The notes beneath the pieces are model-generated. The model made no database searches. It saw only the letters and a program-made list of their open reading frames with translations, and was not told where the DNA came from. A stretch of 64,000 bases of DNA from Thermoflexus hugenholtzii JAD2. GTDB taxonomy: Bacteria > Chloroflexota > Chloroflexia > Chloroflexales > Roseiflexaceae. The translations under genes and the position numbers were made by a program. Of the stretch, positions 16,157 through 24,993 are shown one piece after another (the stretch's first letter is position 1; each line of letters begins with the position of its first letter). The stretch is from positions 113,066-177,065 of the forward strand of contig CAMCVW010000001.1 of NCBI GenBank assembly GCA_945881915.1, given 5' to 3'.

Positions 16157-17491
16157 CTACCGTAACTGAAAAGGGAGGTCTGATGCAATGAGACTTGCAG
16201 TCGCTACTGATTCCCAGACGACTGGCAGACGAATGATGCTGTTCGTTTGAGGATCGTAGCGGATGACGCCTTTTTCAAACACCTGGGTCGCTGTGGGATC
16301 TGTATTTGTTGGCATTAATACCTCATCTGAGAGCGGCGTGCCGAGCATTTCTAGACCATCGGTTCGCAGATAGTAGCGCGCGAATGCGTCATGAATAGTG
16401 AACGGATTTGCGGGATTCGTGAGAATCTGGTCAGGGTTGATGGCCTCGACAATCGGTCCGCTTGCATCAAATGCGGGAGTGGGGAGCATACTCACCGCGT
16501 GGAACTCCGCAGCGCTGTCATACCGAATACGAGCAGTGGTGAAATCCTGGATGTAGACACCATCTGCGACTTGCGCGGTACTGAGGGGTGGTCCCAACAT
16601 GTCGCTGCCATAGGCCTGCCAGAATCGCCATATGGGCAGAGGCATCGGCACGTCGTCGACGGTGCGAATCGAGAGGGGAGGGATGAGCACCGCGGTGTTA
16701 TGAAAAACGGCTCGTAAACCCGCCAAGTTTTGTTGGAATTCCGGGTCTTCACCGGTCAATAGTTCAGGAATAATAGCTGGCAAGTCGATACCTCTTGCCC
16801 AATCATGCATGCCGCCGGTGATTGGGTATTTATCCCAGTAGCGCGCATATTCGTACCCTGCGCCTGCAGCGTATGCCTGTGCAAACGCGATAGATACAGG
16901 ATCGTCGCAAGAAGGAGGGAATACCAACCCTGCATCAGAATGAAGGAATACGACTGCCGATGCATCGAGGAGAAAACTACGTATCACGCGGCTTTCGGCT
17001 TCAGAATCTGGATAAGGACCACCGGTGTCCGAAACAACGCCGCCGGCTCCGAAGACTGTCGTGTCCCAATCGTTGTCGCTACAGTCGTCGATTGTCGTGT
17101 TCATATTGCGATTGAGATCGACCCCATTTGCATTTTGCCGAGAGTCGAGTACATCTCCATCTGGATTGAGAACGGGAATGATGTACAAACGGACCGATGA
17201 TGGGATTTCGTTTGGATGCTCACGATACCAATCGATGAGCATTCGACTCAGTACCTGAGTATTACGTTCAGGAGCACCGTGGGTTGCGCCGACAACCACA
17301 AACTTACGGGTGCCAGTGCCAAATCGGTACGCCTCGATTGGTCTCCCCTGAACGCTTCGACCAATCACGATGCTTCCATCGGTCAATTCTGGAGCAGCTT
17401 GAAGCCGGGATGAAACCGTCAGCGCAAAGAGCGTGCTCAATAAAAGACTGAAAATTCGTCTGCGTGTGAATCTGAAATATATTGTGTCCAT
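16157..17491 (-). CDS. Exported M14-family metallocarboxypeptidase
   Basis: A 444-residue secreted zinc peptidase. A signal peptide is followed by the M14 domain: zinc ligands H71 and E74 (HGAPE), GVDLNRN with the substrate-binding Asn-Arg, H184 (FLHSDAG) and catalytic glutamate probably E243 (IIPELL). The C-terminal third (from about residue 275) is a separate region containing two related segments (FWQAYGSDMLGPPLS and YYLRTDGLEMLGTPLS), like the short repeats found in other exported proteins. It may trim peptidoglycan peptides. The ATG lies six bases after an extended -10 element. It heads a three-gene operon of exported enzymes. Confidence 0.83.
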   Translation of the reverse strand: MDTIYFRFTRRRIFSLLLSTLFALTVSSRLQAAPELTDGSIVIGRSVQGRPIEAYRFGTGTRKFVVVGATHGAPERNTQVLSRMLIDWYREHPNEIPSSVRLYIIPVLNPDGDVLDSRQNANGVDLNRNMNTTIDDCSDNDWDTTVFGAGGVVSDTGGPYPDSEAESRVIRSFLLDASAVVFLHSDAGLVFPPSCDDPVSIAFAQAYAAGAGYEYARYWDKYPITGGMHDWARGIDLPAIIPELLTGEDPEFQQNLAGLRAVFHNTAVLIPPLSIRTVDDVPMPLPIWRFWQAYGSDMLGPPLSTAQVADGVYIQDFTTARIRYDSAAEFHAVSMLPTPAFDASGPIVEAINPDQILTNPANPFTIHDAFARYYLRTDGLEMLGTPLSDEVLMPTNTDPTATQVFEKGVIRYDPQTNSIIRLPVVWESVATASLIASDLPFQLR

Positions 17492-17497
17492 ATCCCT

Positions 17498-17506
17498 ATT
17501 ATACCA
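17498..17506 (-). promoter_or_regulatory. Extended -10 promoter, leaderless arrangement
   Basis: On the minus strand TGG then TATAAT (perfect -10), ending six bases before the ATG at 17491. The AGGG between is too close to act as a standard ribosome site. Confidence 0.62.
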
Positions 17507-17644
17507 ACCGACTACCTCGTGCAGGGACGTGCCGTAGCTATATGTGATGAAGAACATCTGATAGCATGCTCATCTGTGCAAAAAAACAAGTACTCACAAT
17601 CAGGATGTGATTGATTGTCTGTCGCGCGCGTATAAAAACTCGAT

Positions 17645-17674
17645 TTGACAGCGGCTATTTTGGCGTGCTATACT
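17645..17674 (+). promoter_or_regulatory. Strong promoter of the tRNA-Ile/tRNA-Ala unit
   Basis: Consensus TTGACA, an 18-base spacer and TATACT, with TGC before the -10. It ends 20 bases before the first tRNA. Confidence 0.88.
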
Positions 17675-17694
17675 CTCAATCGTTGTGATGTCAC

Positions 17695-17771
<77 letters not shown>

Positions 17772-17781
17772 CGCAACATTT

Positions 17782-17857
17782 GGGGCAATAGCTCAGTTGG
17801 TAGAGCGCCTGCTTTGCACGCAGGAGGTCTAGGGTTCGAATCCCTATTGCTCCACCA
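17782..17857 (+). tRNA. tRNA-Ala (anticodon TGC)
   Basis: 76 bases with encoded CCA. The acceptor stem GGGGCAA pairs with TTGCTCC and carries the G3-U70 pair that identifies alanine tRNA. The anticodon stem is CCTGC/GCAGG with loop TTTGCAC. It lies 10 bases after tRNA-Ile, the same pair order as found in many rRNA spacers, but no rRNA is near. Confidence 0.97.
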
Positions 17858-17863
17858 TGAACA

Positions 17864-17898
17864 ACAAAACCACCGTTGCATAGCAACGGTGGTTTTGT
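17864..17898 (+). terminator. Perfect-stem terminator after the tRNA pair
   Basis: Sixteen-base perfect stem (17864-17879 with 17883-17898) with a three-base loop. The 3' arm ends in GGTTTTGT, giving the T run inside the stem end. Confidence 0.85.
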
Positions 17899-17924
17899 CT
17901 GACTACGCAGCGAGAGGATTCAAA

Positions 17925-18242
17925 ATGGTTACACATCTCCGAGATCACATCACGCTGAATGACGGACGTTGGTACAAAGGCACGCTGTACCAGAGCGAGC
18001 ACCTGCTCGTTGGAATTGACTGTCTCGCACCGGGACAAGCACAACCAGCCCACATGCACCGCGGTCATGACAAAATGTATTATGTCCAGTCTGGCCACGG
18101 CAAATTTGTGATCAACTCACAGGAATCACTCTGCGAACCAGGCATGGTGGTTGTAGCACCGGCAGACACTCTGCACAGCGTGACAAACATTGGTAGCGAA
18201 CCGTTAATCATGCTGATTGCAATGGCACCGGAGCCAAAATAG
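17925..18242 (+). CDS. Small cupin-domain protein
   Basis: A 105-residue single-domain cupin. The two metal-binding motifs are visible: PAHMHRGHDKMYYVQSGHG (three His and a Tyr in the place of the usual Glu) and PADTLHSVTN with the last His. Such proteins bind a metal and act as isomerases, dioxygenases or sensors; the substrate is unknown. The ATG at 17925 has GAGAGGATT upstream; the frame is open further but that part overlaps the tRNA-Ala gene. The next gene starts on the base after its stop. Confidence 0.8.
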   Translation: MVTHLRDHITLNDGRWYKGTLYQSEHLLVGIDCLAPGQAQPAHMHRGHDKMYYVQSGHGKFVINSQESLCEPGMVVVAPADTLHSVTNIGSEPLIMLIAMAPEPK

Positions 18243-18569
18243 ATGACACTGCATCACATTTTTCAAAAAGTTGACCGAATCCTTCGCAATCGTCCAGACG
18301 CTCTGCGTTGGCGTGTGACGATGAGCAGTGATGCGGTGGAGGTATTTCGTCGACCCATTTTGACGAGCGCAATTACGCTCGGTGCATTGGGGTTGACGGA
18401 TGCGCCGATGCCAGTACCTGTCTGCGTCGTGCAGATAACGCTGCTCGACAGTCAAACCGTCAATTTAGTTTCACGTATGACTGCCGAACATGAACTTGCT
18501 CCCATGCACACGGCCGTCGAACGGGTAGTTGCATTCGTCAACCGATATAGAGATCCTAGCGAAAGCTGA
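18243..18569 (+). CDS. Hypothetical 108-residue protein
   Basis: The ATG directly follows the stop of the cupin gene, with GGAG inside the cupin 3' end as ribosome site, so it is probably co-translated. The protein is mixed helical and hydrophobic, with an aspartate-free central region (RRPILTSAITLGALGL) and a C-terminal helix (HTAVERVVAFVNRYRD). No family recognised. Coding is supported by position and composition only. Confidence 0.55.
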   Translation: MTLHHIFQKVDRILRNRPDALRWRVTMSSDAVEVFRRPILTSAITLGALGLTDAPMPVPVCVVQITLLDSQTVNLVSRMTAEHELAPMHTAVERVVAFVNRYRDPSES

Positions 18570-19066
18570 TTGCCAGAACTGCCAATCTCATAACGAAAGC
18601 TTTACCTACGTTGGGTGAACAACGTTCTTGCCAGCACAAAACAAACCCATTCTGCTCCGCACGCTGCGTGGAAAACCGGATTAACTTTATAGACGTGGAC
18701 CTCGCGAACTCATGCAGTGAGGTATTCCACGAGCGTACTGTTGATTCATGTATGTATCTTTCAAAAAACGCATCGATAAAGCTCGCTCACGCTTATTAAC
18801 TCTAGTTTTTCTCGGTGTGGTCTCCACCTCATGTGCATGCCGATTTTGTATCGTGTAAAACGTCGTGCAAGAGACTATTTCACGTACTACTCCACCATTT
18901 GACGGTATATAGCGCGACCCCGAATCGAAACTCATAGATATTGTCAACACATACATTTGGTCGCCTGGATTATCCTTCGCAGGGAATATATGGGGCAACC
19001 ATGAGCACATCCGCAACACGCGTACCTTTTTCTGCTTTTCAAACGGTAGAAAAGTGGAGGTGCAAC
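18570..19066 (+). other. About 500 bases without a supported gene
   Basis: Only short ORFs lacking ribosome sites are present. The comEC reading frame is open from 18941 but its real start is at 19067. No tRNA, terminator or clear promoter was recognised. Confidence 0.5.
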
Positions 19067-20482
19067 ATGCCGAATGTGTTGATGTTGGTGCTGGCGTGGG
19101 TCGGGGGAATTCTGATACATCATTGGACAAATGCAGGGTACGGAGTGATTGGCATCGCACTCCTGGTACATCAGCTCGTATTCAAGCGGCATACGCGTGT
19201 GTTGTGGCTGATTGTGGCGTGTGCCTTTGGCATTTGCCGAATGGGGTGGTATCAATGGATGCCGATTCCACCACCGGTTCATCTTGACCGAGTCGAAGTG
19301 ACCATCAGCGACGTCAAATCGAATTGGCAAGAACAGCGTGTGGTCATGCGTGATTCCAACGGGTATGGCTACGTCGCAAACGTACCGCCTCAGGAGACTT
19401 TTTTCCGTGGAATGCATGTATTTGTCGATGGCCGGGTAACCCCGTATACGTATGGCAATTCACCGTATGAAGACAGCATGTTACAACGGCACATCATCGG
19501 CGAAGTACAACTTGCTGACGGTTTGGTCGTTGGGACAGAATCTGACTGGCAACTCCCATTTGACCGCATCAGATTAGCGACTCAGCGCAGGTTGACACAG
19601 ACATTCCGTGAGCCTATTGCGAGCGTCGTTGTAGGAATGCTGCTGGGGATTGGTGGTGATGTCAGCCCATCGGTAGCAGAAGCATTCCGCATCAGTGGGA
19701 CCTCGCACATTTTGGTGATTTCGGGGTGGAACATAACCATTGTGGCAGCGTTATGCCAAGGAGTGGTGCGATCGTGCCGTCTACGCGGGGTATGGCCGCT
19801 GATCATCCCACTGGCAATTATCTGCATGTATGTTGTATTCACCGGAGCATCTGCAGCTGTGGTCCGCGCAGGCTTTATGGGTGCGGTGATTGTCATTGGG
19901 AAGTGGCTCAACCGGCCTCGCGATATGTGGAATATCATCGGGATAGCGATTTTTGCAATGAGTCTGATTGACCCAACCACCCTATGGGATTTGGGGTTTC
20001 AGCTCAGCACATGTGCGACCATCGGATTGATTGGATTTGGTACGCTGATTGAGGAGAAGCTCGCACTGACTCCATTTGGATCGAAAGATTTGGCGTGGGC
20101 TCGTGAAGGACTCGCGACAACGCTGGCGGCACAGATTCCGACACTGCCAATTATGCTCTGCCGACTTGGGACACCATCACCATGGTCACTCCTGGCAAAC
20201 ATGATAATCACACCAGTGGTCCCGTATGCAATGGCGAGCGGAACGATCGTCGCGTTACTCGCATGGGTATCGGTAGAGTTTGCTTCGTGGTGCGCTTGGA
20301 TTGCAATACCAGCGTATGCATGGATTATCGACGGTTCTATTGCGCTCGCACAGTTACCTGCTCCGCAGAGACTCCGCATCGATGTCCCTTGGATAGAATG
20401 GACATTGCATGCAGCATGGGTAATCTGGTTATTCCACCTCAACAGGGAGCGAACGCCTCAATGCCAACAAGAGGTGGTATAG
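19067..20482 (+). CDS. comEC: ComEC/Rec2-family DNA uptake channel
   Basis: A 471-residue polytopic membrane protein with the ComEC competence domain, which carries single-stranded DNA across the membrane in transformation. The segment GTSHILVISGWNITIV is the family signature (ISG-N-I), with LLGIGGDVSPSVAEAF before it and LWDLGFQLSTCATIGL after it. An N-terminal OB-like region lies at about residues 70-165. The C-terminal metallo-beta-lactamase domain of long ComEC proteins is absent, so this is the short form. Start at 19067 has an ideal GGAGGTG. An extended -10 for the next gene lies in its last codons. Confidence 0.88.
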   Translation: MPNVLMLVLAWVGGILIHHWTNAGYGVIGIALLVHQLVFKRHTRVLWLIVACAFGICRMGWYQWMPIPPPVHLDRVEVTISDVKSNWQEQRVVMRDSNGYGYVANVPPQETFFRGMHVFVDGRVTPYTYGNSPYEDSMLQRHIIGEVQLADGLVVGTESDWQLPFDRIRLATQRRLTQTFREPIASVVVGMLLGIGGDVSPSVAEAFRISGTSHILVISGWNITIVAALCQGVVRSCRLRGVWPLIIPLAIICMYVVFTGASAAVVRAGFMGAVIVIGKWLNRPRDMWNIIGIAIFAMSLIDPTTLWDLGFQLSTCATIGLIGFGTLIEEKLALTPFGSKDLAWAREGLATTLAAQIPTLPIMLCRLGTPSPWSLLANMIITPVVPYAMASGTIVALLAWVSVEFASWCAWIAIPAYAWIIDGSIALAQLPAPQRLRIDVPWIEWTLHAAWVIWLFHLNRERTPQCQQEVV

Positions 20483-20483
20483 T
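20475..20483 (+). promoter_or_regulatory. Extended -10 element before the Pcs-like gene
   Basis: TGG then TATAGT, overlapping the comEC stop codon, about 35 bases upstream of the ATG at 20518. A good ribosome site (TTAAGGTGA) follows. No -35 was recognised. Confidence 0.45.
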
Positions 20484-20517
20484 ATCTACATCAAATATTT
20501 GTTAAGGTGACACAATA

Positions 20518-21270
20518 ATGGAACGTCGAGGGTCGCGTCTGATGACGCTCGCAGGTATTGCAGTGCATATCTATACCGCATCAGGTGCAATTTTGGCGAT
20601 GCTCACCATCATGGAAGCAATCCGGGGTAACGTGGTTCTTGCGTTGTGGTACTGCTTTGCAGCGGTGTTTATCGACAGCACTGATGGTACGCTTGCGCGC
20701 CGATTTAGAGTGTCGGAAACAGTTCCATGGTTTGACGGACGCCGATTAGATGATATTGTCGATTACCTAACATACGTATTTGCACCAATTTTGCTTCTCT
20801 GGCAAAACGGTTATCTCGGGGAAGGAACCAGCGGGCAACTCATCGCAATGATTCCGCTTTTTGCCTCGGCATATCAGTTTTGTCGTGTGGACGCCAAAAC
20901 TGACGGGTACGAAGTCGTTGCTGAAGACCATTTTTTTCTCGGTTTTCCGAGTTACTGGAACATCGTGGCGTTTTATGCAGTGGTCATGAAACTCGACGTT
21001 GCCACGGTTTCGATGATTGTTGTCATCTGTTCGATACTAGTATTTGTTCCCATTCGGTACGTGTACCCTTCACGAACACAGTTGCTTCGGCGTTTCACCC
21101 TTCTCTACACGACGCTTTGTTCCATCATGTACGGCATCGTCCTGTGGCAGATGCCCAACCCACAACCCTGGTTACTGACGATATCGTTGTCGTACATTGT
21201 GTATTACTTTGGGTTGAGTCTGTACCTCACATACCGTATCATCCGACCAAAGACGGTCGCACACATCTAG
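20518..21270 (+). CDS. CDP-alcohol phosphatidyltransferase, phosphatidylcholine synthase (Pcs)-like
   Basis: A 250-residue membrane enzyme with about eight hydrophobic segments. The CDP-alcohol motif is DGTLARRFRVSETVPWFDG-RRLDDIVDY, stretched between the AR and G parts as in phosphatidylcholine synthase, which condenses CDP-diacylglycerol with choline. The DDIVDYLTYVFAPILLLWQ segment and the later EDHFFLGFPSYWNIVAFY segment are also Pcs-like. Choline as substrate is inferred from this resemblance; phosphatidylserine or other alcohols remain possible. ABC half-exporter gene follows after six bases. Confidence 0.75.
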   Translation: MERRGSRLMTLAGIAVHIYTASGAILAMLTIMEAIRGNVVLALWYCFAAVFIDSTDGTLARRFRVSETVPWFDGRRLDDIVDYLTYVFAPILLLWQNGYLGEGTSGQLIAMIPLFASAYQFCRVDAKTDGYEVVAEDHFFLGFPSYWNIVAFYAVVMKLDVATVSMIVVICSILVFVPIRYVYPSRTQLLRRFTLLYTTLCSIMYGIVLWQMPNPQPWLLTISLSYIVYYFGLSLYLTYRIIRPKTVAHI

Positions 21271-21276
21271 GTCAAC

Positions 21277-23004
21277 ATGGAAGCACAATCAGGACTGCGT
21301 ATTCTTTTGCCGTATGGTCGACCGTATCGTTGGTTGTTAGCACGTGGCACGCTGTATGCGTTCCTCGGGGCAGCTGCGAGTGCCTACAATCCCGTTGTAC
21401 TCGGGTATGCAATCGATGCCCTCACCGACAACATGACGAGTCAGGGCTTACTGTTCTATGCACTCGCGATTATCGGGCTGACCGTCGTATTAGCAATTTT
21501 TCGCTATATGCTTCGGATGCTCACGGGCACAATGGCAGCTGGGGTGAGTTACACCATGGCCCAAGATTTATACCGACATATCTTGACGTTTGATCGTACA
21601 ACGCAGGCATCATTTGGCACGGGTGACCTGTTGTCGCGAGCGTCGAGTGATTTCATCTACATCTGGCGCTTTTATAGTGCTGGTTTTCAGATGGCAATTC
21701 ATGCCATTTTTTTATTGCTGATTGGGTGCGCTCTGATGGCGCTGACGAGTTTCCCACTGGCTGCAGTGACCATGGCGATGCTGCTGTTGAGTCTCATCGC
21801 CCAAGCGCGTCTCGGCAGTCTGGTTGAGCATGCATTTGATTTGGTTCAACAGCGCTTGGCGAAGATATCGGCATTTGCCCAAGAACATATATCCGCACAA
21901 CGAACCATAGCCGCCTACACACAAGAAGCACAAAGTGGTGTCGCATTCAAGAAACTGAGCGACGACTATGCCAATGAGTCCATTCGATTTATGTTGTACT
22001 CGAGTGCTATTTCACCGCTGCCGCAGATGGTCGTTCGTTTGGCAGCCACCGCTGTCGTTGCATACGGCGCACTCCTCATCATCAACAATCAACTCACGCT
22101 CGGACAATATGTCCAGTTCATTGTGTATCTTGGTTTATTGAGCAACGCAGCTAATGCGCTGAGTAACGCATTTGAACGGTTGCAACAGGGTAGTGCTGCT
22201 GCTGGACGCATCGGGGCAGTGCTGCGACGCATCCCGTCAGTCGTCGACCAGCCAAACGCGATAGCCCATGTACCGCGCGGGGACATTCGCGTCGATCATG
22301 CATCTTGGCTCCAAGATGGTGCACGTGTCCTGCGAGACATTTCGTTGCATATTCCGCTCGGACAGCATATCGGCATCGTGGGAGCTACAGGGGCCGGCAA
22401 AAGTAGTCTGCTAGCACTCTTAATGCGGATGCGTGATCCTGAAGAGGGAACTGTATTGTTTGATTCAATGCACGCACCATCAATACAGCTCGAACCACTT
22501 CGGCGAGGGCTTGCGTATGTTCCGCAGGAACACATTTTGTTCAGCATGACACTGCGTGAGAACATCACCCTCGGTGTTACGGACGCGACTGCAGCACAAA
22601 TTGAAAGAGCGCTCCAGGTTTCTTGTCTCGACCGCGATATCGACCAACTTGCGGACGGGCTCGATACCATTGTTGGCGAACGGGGGACCATGTTATCCGG
22701 TGGCCAAAAGCAGCGGCTCGGCATCGCACGGGCAATCATTACTGATGCACCGATTATGTTTTTTGACGATGCACTCTCCAATATCGACGCGCATACCGCA
22801 AATGACATTGTGCAACGCGTGAGTGATGCACGTGCGGGAAAGACGACAGTCATCGTCAGCCAAAAAATCTCGGCAGTGAAAAATCTGGATACTATTCTGG
22901 TGCTTTCGCAAGGCCGCATTGTTGAATATGGAACTCATGACGCGTTGATGTCCCAAAATGGGGTATACGCAGAACTGTACATCCGTGAATTGCATGCACA
23001 TTAA
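21277..23004 (+). CDS. ABC exporter half-transporter with degenerate ATP site
   Basis: A 575-residue protein with an N-terminal six-helix membrane domain (to about residue 300) and a C-terminal ATPase domain. Walker A is GATGAGKS (369-376), the Q-loop Q417 and the signature LSGGQ (473-477). After the Walker B aspartate D497 the catalytic glutamate is replaced by Asp (D498), and the switch histidine is Gln (Q529 in VSQK). These are the changes of the degenerate half of heterodimeric exporters such as TM287/288 or LmrCD. No partner gene lies next to it. Its neighbours suggest lipid or glycan export, but the substrate is unknown. Confidence 0.85.
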   Translation: MEAQSGLRILLPYGRPYRWLLARGTLYAFLGAAASAYNPVVLGYAIDALTDNMTSQGLLFYALAIIGLTVVLAIFRYMLRMLTGTMAAGVSYTMAQDLYRHILTFDRTTQASFGTGDLLSRASSDFIYIWRFYSAGFQMAIHAIFLLLIGCALMALTSFPLAAVTMAMLLLSLIAQARLGSLVEHAFDLVQQRLAKISAFAQEHISAQRTIAAYTQEAQSGVAFKKLSDDYANESIRFMLYSSAISPLPQMVVRLAATAVVAYGALLIINNQLTLGQYVQFIVYLGLLSNAANALSNAFERLQQGSAAAGRIGAVLRRIPSVVDQPNAIAHVPRGDIRVDHASWLQDGARVLRDISLHIPLGQHIGIVGATGAGKSSLLALLMRMRDPEEGTVLFDSMHAPSIQLEPLRRGLAYVPQEHILFSMTLRENITLGVTDATAAQIERALQVSCLDRDIDQLADGLDTIVGERGTMLSGGQKQRLGIARAIITDAPIMFFDDALSNIDAHTANDIVQRVSDARAGKTTVIVSQKISAVKNLDTILVLSQGRIVEYGTHDALMSQNGVYAELYIRELHAH

Positions 23005-23025
23005 TGATGCAGAGATGTAGCCACC

Positions 23026-24879
23026 ATGCAGATATTGCCTCTTTTCGTACCGCAGTGGCGTAGTTCACCGATGCGCTTTACTCAAGGAATTCTGTGCCTT
23101 GCGGTATGCGCATGGGCGGTTTGGTTGTGTGGGTTTGCCGCAGCCATACCTCAGAAAATCACCATCGGTGGCGATATTCCCACGCGATATCGCGGCCTTG
23201 ACGAACCATTTCTGTCTGGTTTTTGGGCTGCCGAACCTGCAGAGTGGGATGCCTCAACCCAAACCCCATATCGATGGACATCACCGGCGTGGGCAATCCA
23301 TTGGCCCGCTGCCGGCAATGGTTTTTTTGTCAGTTCAACGAGCGTCGACGCGTCTCCTTGGGATAATCCATCAGGGGCTGCAATGCAATGGGTGACCCCA
23401 GCACTTGGTACCCAACTGACTCAACCCGGCAAACGGAGATTAGCTGTGTTGCTGCGTGGTGATGGAACAAATGCTCACATTGACCTCACGATGAAACCCT
23501 TGCAGACTAGTGGTGATCGGAGAGCACTCGGCATCATTGTGCGTGAGATTGCCCTCTTCTCTACATCCACAAGTTGGCGGCCATTGCAACTCGGAATGCT
23601 GTTTGTTTTTTGCGGGCTCACGTACGTGTGGAGCCGCAGCTGGAGGCTAACCAATCCCGCAATCTGGGTAGCAGCGTCTGCATTCCTCATCAGTATGTCG
23701 TGGCTGCATGATCCACTATGGTGGATGGTCCATACAATCCCCATACTCTACACACTGGGTATTGCTTCTATTGCAGGACTCGCCATAATCTTTTTGATGC
23801 TCCCAGACACGCTAGATTTTGTGCGCTGGTGGTGGGTTGTCTCTGTAGCAATCTTTGTCCCGTTGTTAGCAACGCAGAGCCCGTACATGCATACTTCCGA
23901 TAGTGCAATGCATGTCCGAATGCTCTTCGATGTGATGCGCGGGAACGTGTATCAACTTGCAGAGCTGCCGTGTGAGGCTTCCGCACTGACGGTCCCGTAC
24001 CCACCGCTCACCTACCTCCTGGCTGCGCCTTTTAGTCTGCTGACATGGGATCGCGTTTTTGCAAGCAATATCTTGATTGCTGGTGCGCAAATTGCGCATG
24101 TGACGGCGCTCGTATACCTCGGCCGGATTACCTGTTCGTCACGTCGCATCCTACCGGTCCAGATTTTCTTCTTGTTTCTCGCTGCATGGAGTATGCCGTT
24201 CTTGCAGTCGGTTCATATTGGTGAGTTATCCAATGCCTGGGGACATGTGCTCTTTATTGTAGCTATCGCCGTCTGGCTCGACGAGGATGTACCGGGTCTC
24301 ATGAAGGCATTCTTCTTTTTTGCAGCACTCACGGTTCACACCGGCGTCGCGTTGAGCTTTGGCTTGACCATCTGCTTGCTGCTGGCTATTGAACTATGGC
24401 AAAATCAGCGTATTCCGTGGCGTATGGCTGCGCTTGGTATAGGGAGTGTCCTTGGAGCAGTCATTTTCTATTACAGCGTCTACGGTTCACTGATCGGACA
24501 ACCACTCAAATACCCAGGATGTCCACCTCATATACCAGTGCTTGTACGCATGGCACTTGTCCCGACGACGCTCCCCGTGCTCTTTGTTGCTATTGCAGGG
24601 TGCGGCGCATGCGTGCTTCCATCTCAACGGATCAAAAATCTCTTTTGGGCAGGGGGCATCGTCACGCTACTCTCTATTTCTGTTTTGCTTATGCGTGATC
24701 AAACGGTTCGCTGGGGGATGGCATTCTACCCATTTGGGGCGCTCGCAGGGAGTATCTTTCTCGCATCGTTGGGTAGGTTTGGGCGGATTGGTCGAATATT
24801 CCGGTTTGCGCTCATTGGAGCAATCCTGTCCTTGCTGGTCGTGCAGCTGTGGGAACGAATATATTCGTATCTGCATTAG
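23026..24879 (+). CDS. Large polytopic membrane protein, GT-C-like
   Basis: A 617-residue membrane protein. A first transmembrane segment (about residues 20-40) is followed by a soluble extracytoplasmic part of about 140 residues rich in Trp and Pro, then about ten transmembrane segments. The loop at about residue 285 begins with HTSDSAMHVRMLFD and is followed by YPPLTYLLAAPFSLL, a layout like lipid-linked sugar transferases of the GT-C fold. No enzyme motif is certain. The gene opens a surface-glycan cluster, so a role in glycan assembly is inferred. The ribosome site is weak. Confidence 0.6.
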   Translation: MQILPLFVPQWRSSPMRFTQGILCLAVCAWAVWLCGFAAAIPQKITIGGDIPTRYRGLDEPFLSGFWAAEPAEWDASTQTPYRWTSPAWAIHWPAAGNGFFVSSTSVDASPWDNPSGAAMQWVTPALGTQLTQPGKRRLAVLLRGDGTNAHIDLTMKPLQTSGDRRALGIIVREIALFSTSTSWRPLQLGMLFVFCGLTYVWSRSWRLTNPAIWVAASAFLISMSWLHDPLWWMVHTIPILYTLGIASIAGLAIIFLMLPDTLDFVRWWWVVSVAIFVPLLATQSPYMHTSDSAMHVRMLFDVMRGNVYQLAELPCEASALTVPYPPLTYLLAAPFSLLTWDRVFASNILIAGAQIAHVTALVYLGRITCSSRRILPVQIFFLFLAAWSMPFLQSVHIGELSNAWGHVLFIVAIAVWLDEDVPGLMKAFFFFAALTVHTGVALSFGLTICLLLAIELWQNQRIPWRMAALGIGSVLGAVIFYYSVYGSLIGQPLKYPGCPPHIPVLVRMALVPTTLPVLFVAIAGCGACVLPSQRIKNLFWAGGIVTLLSISVLLMRDQTVRWGMAFYPFGALAGSIFLASLGRFGRIGRIFRFALIGAILSLLVVQLWERIYSYLH

Positions 24880-24993
24880 CTGGTGTATGGATGATATTCG
24901 GCTGGAACAGATAATACGTTTGCACAGCAGTGCATACATGTATTACAGTATGTATGCCGAATACTCACCGGTCAGGCTTAGCTAAGGAGTACA

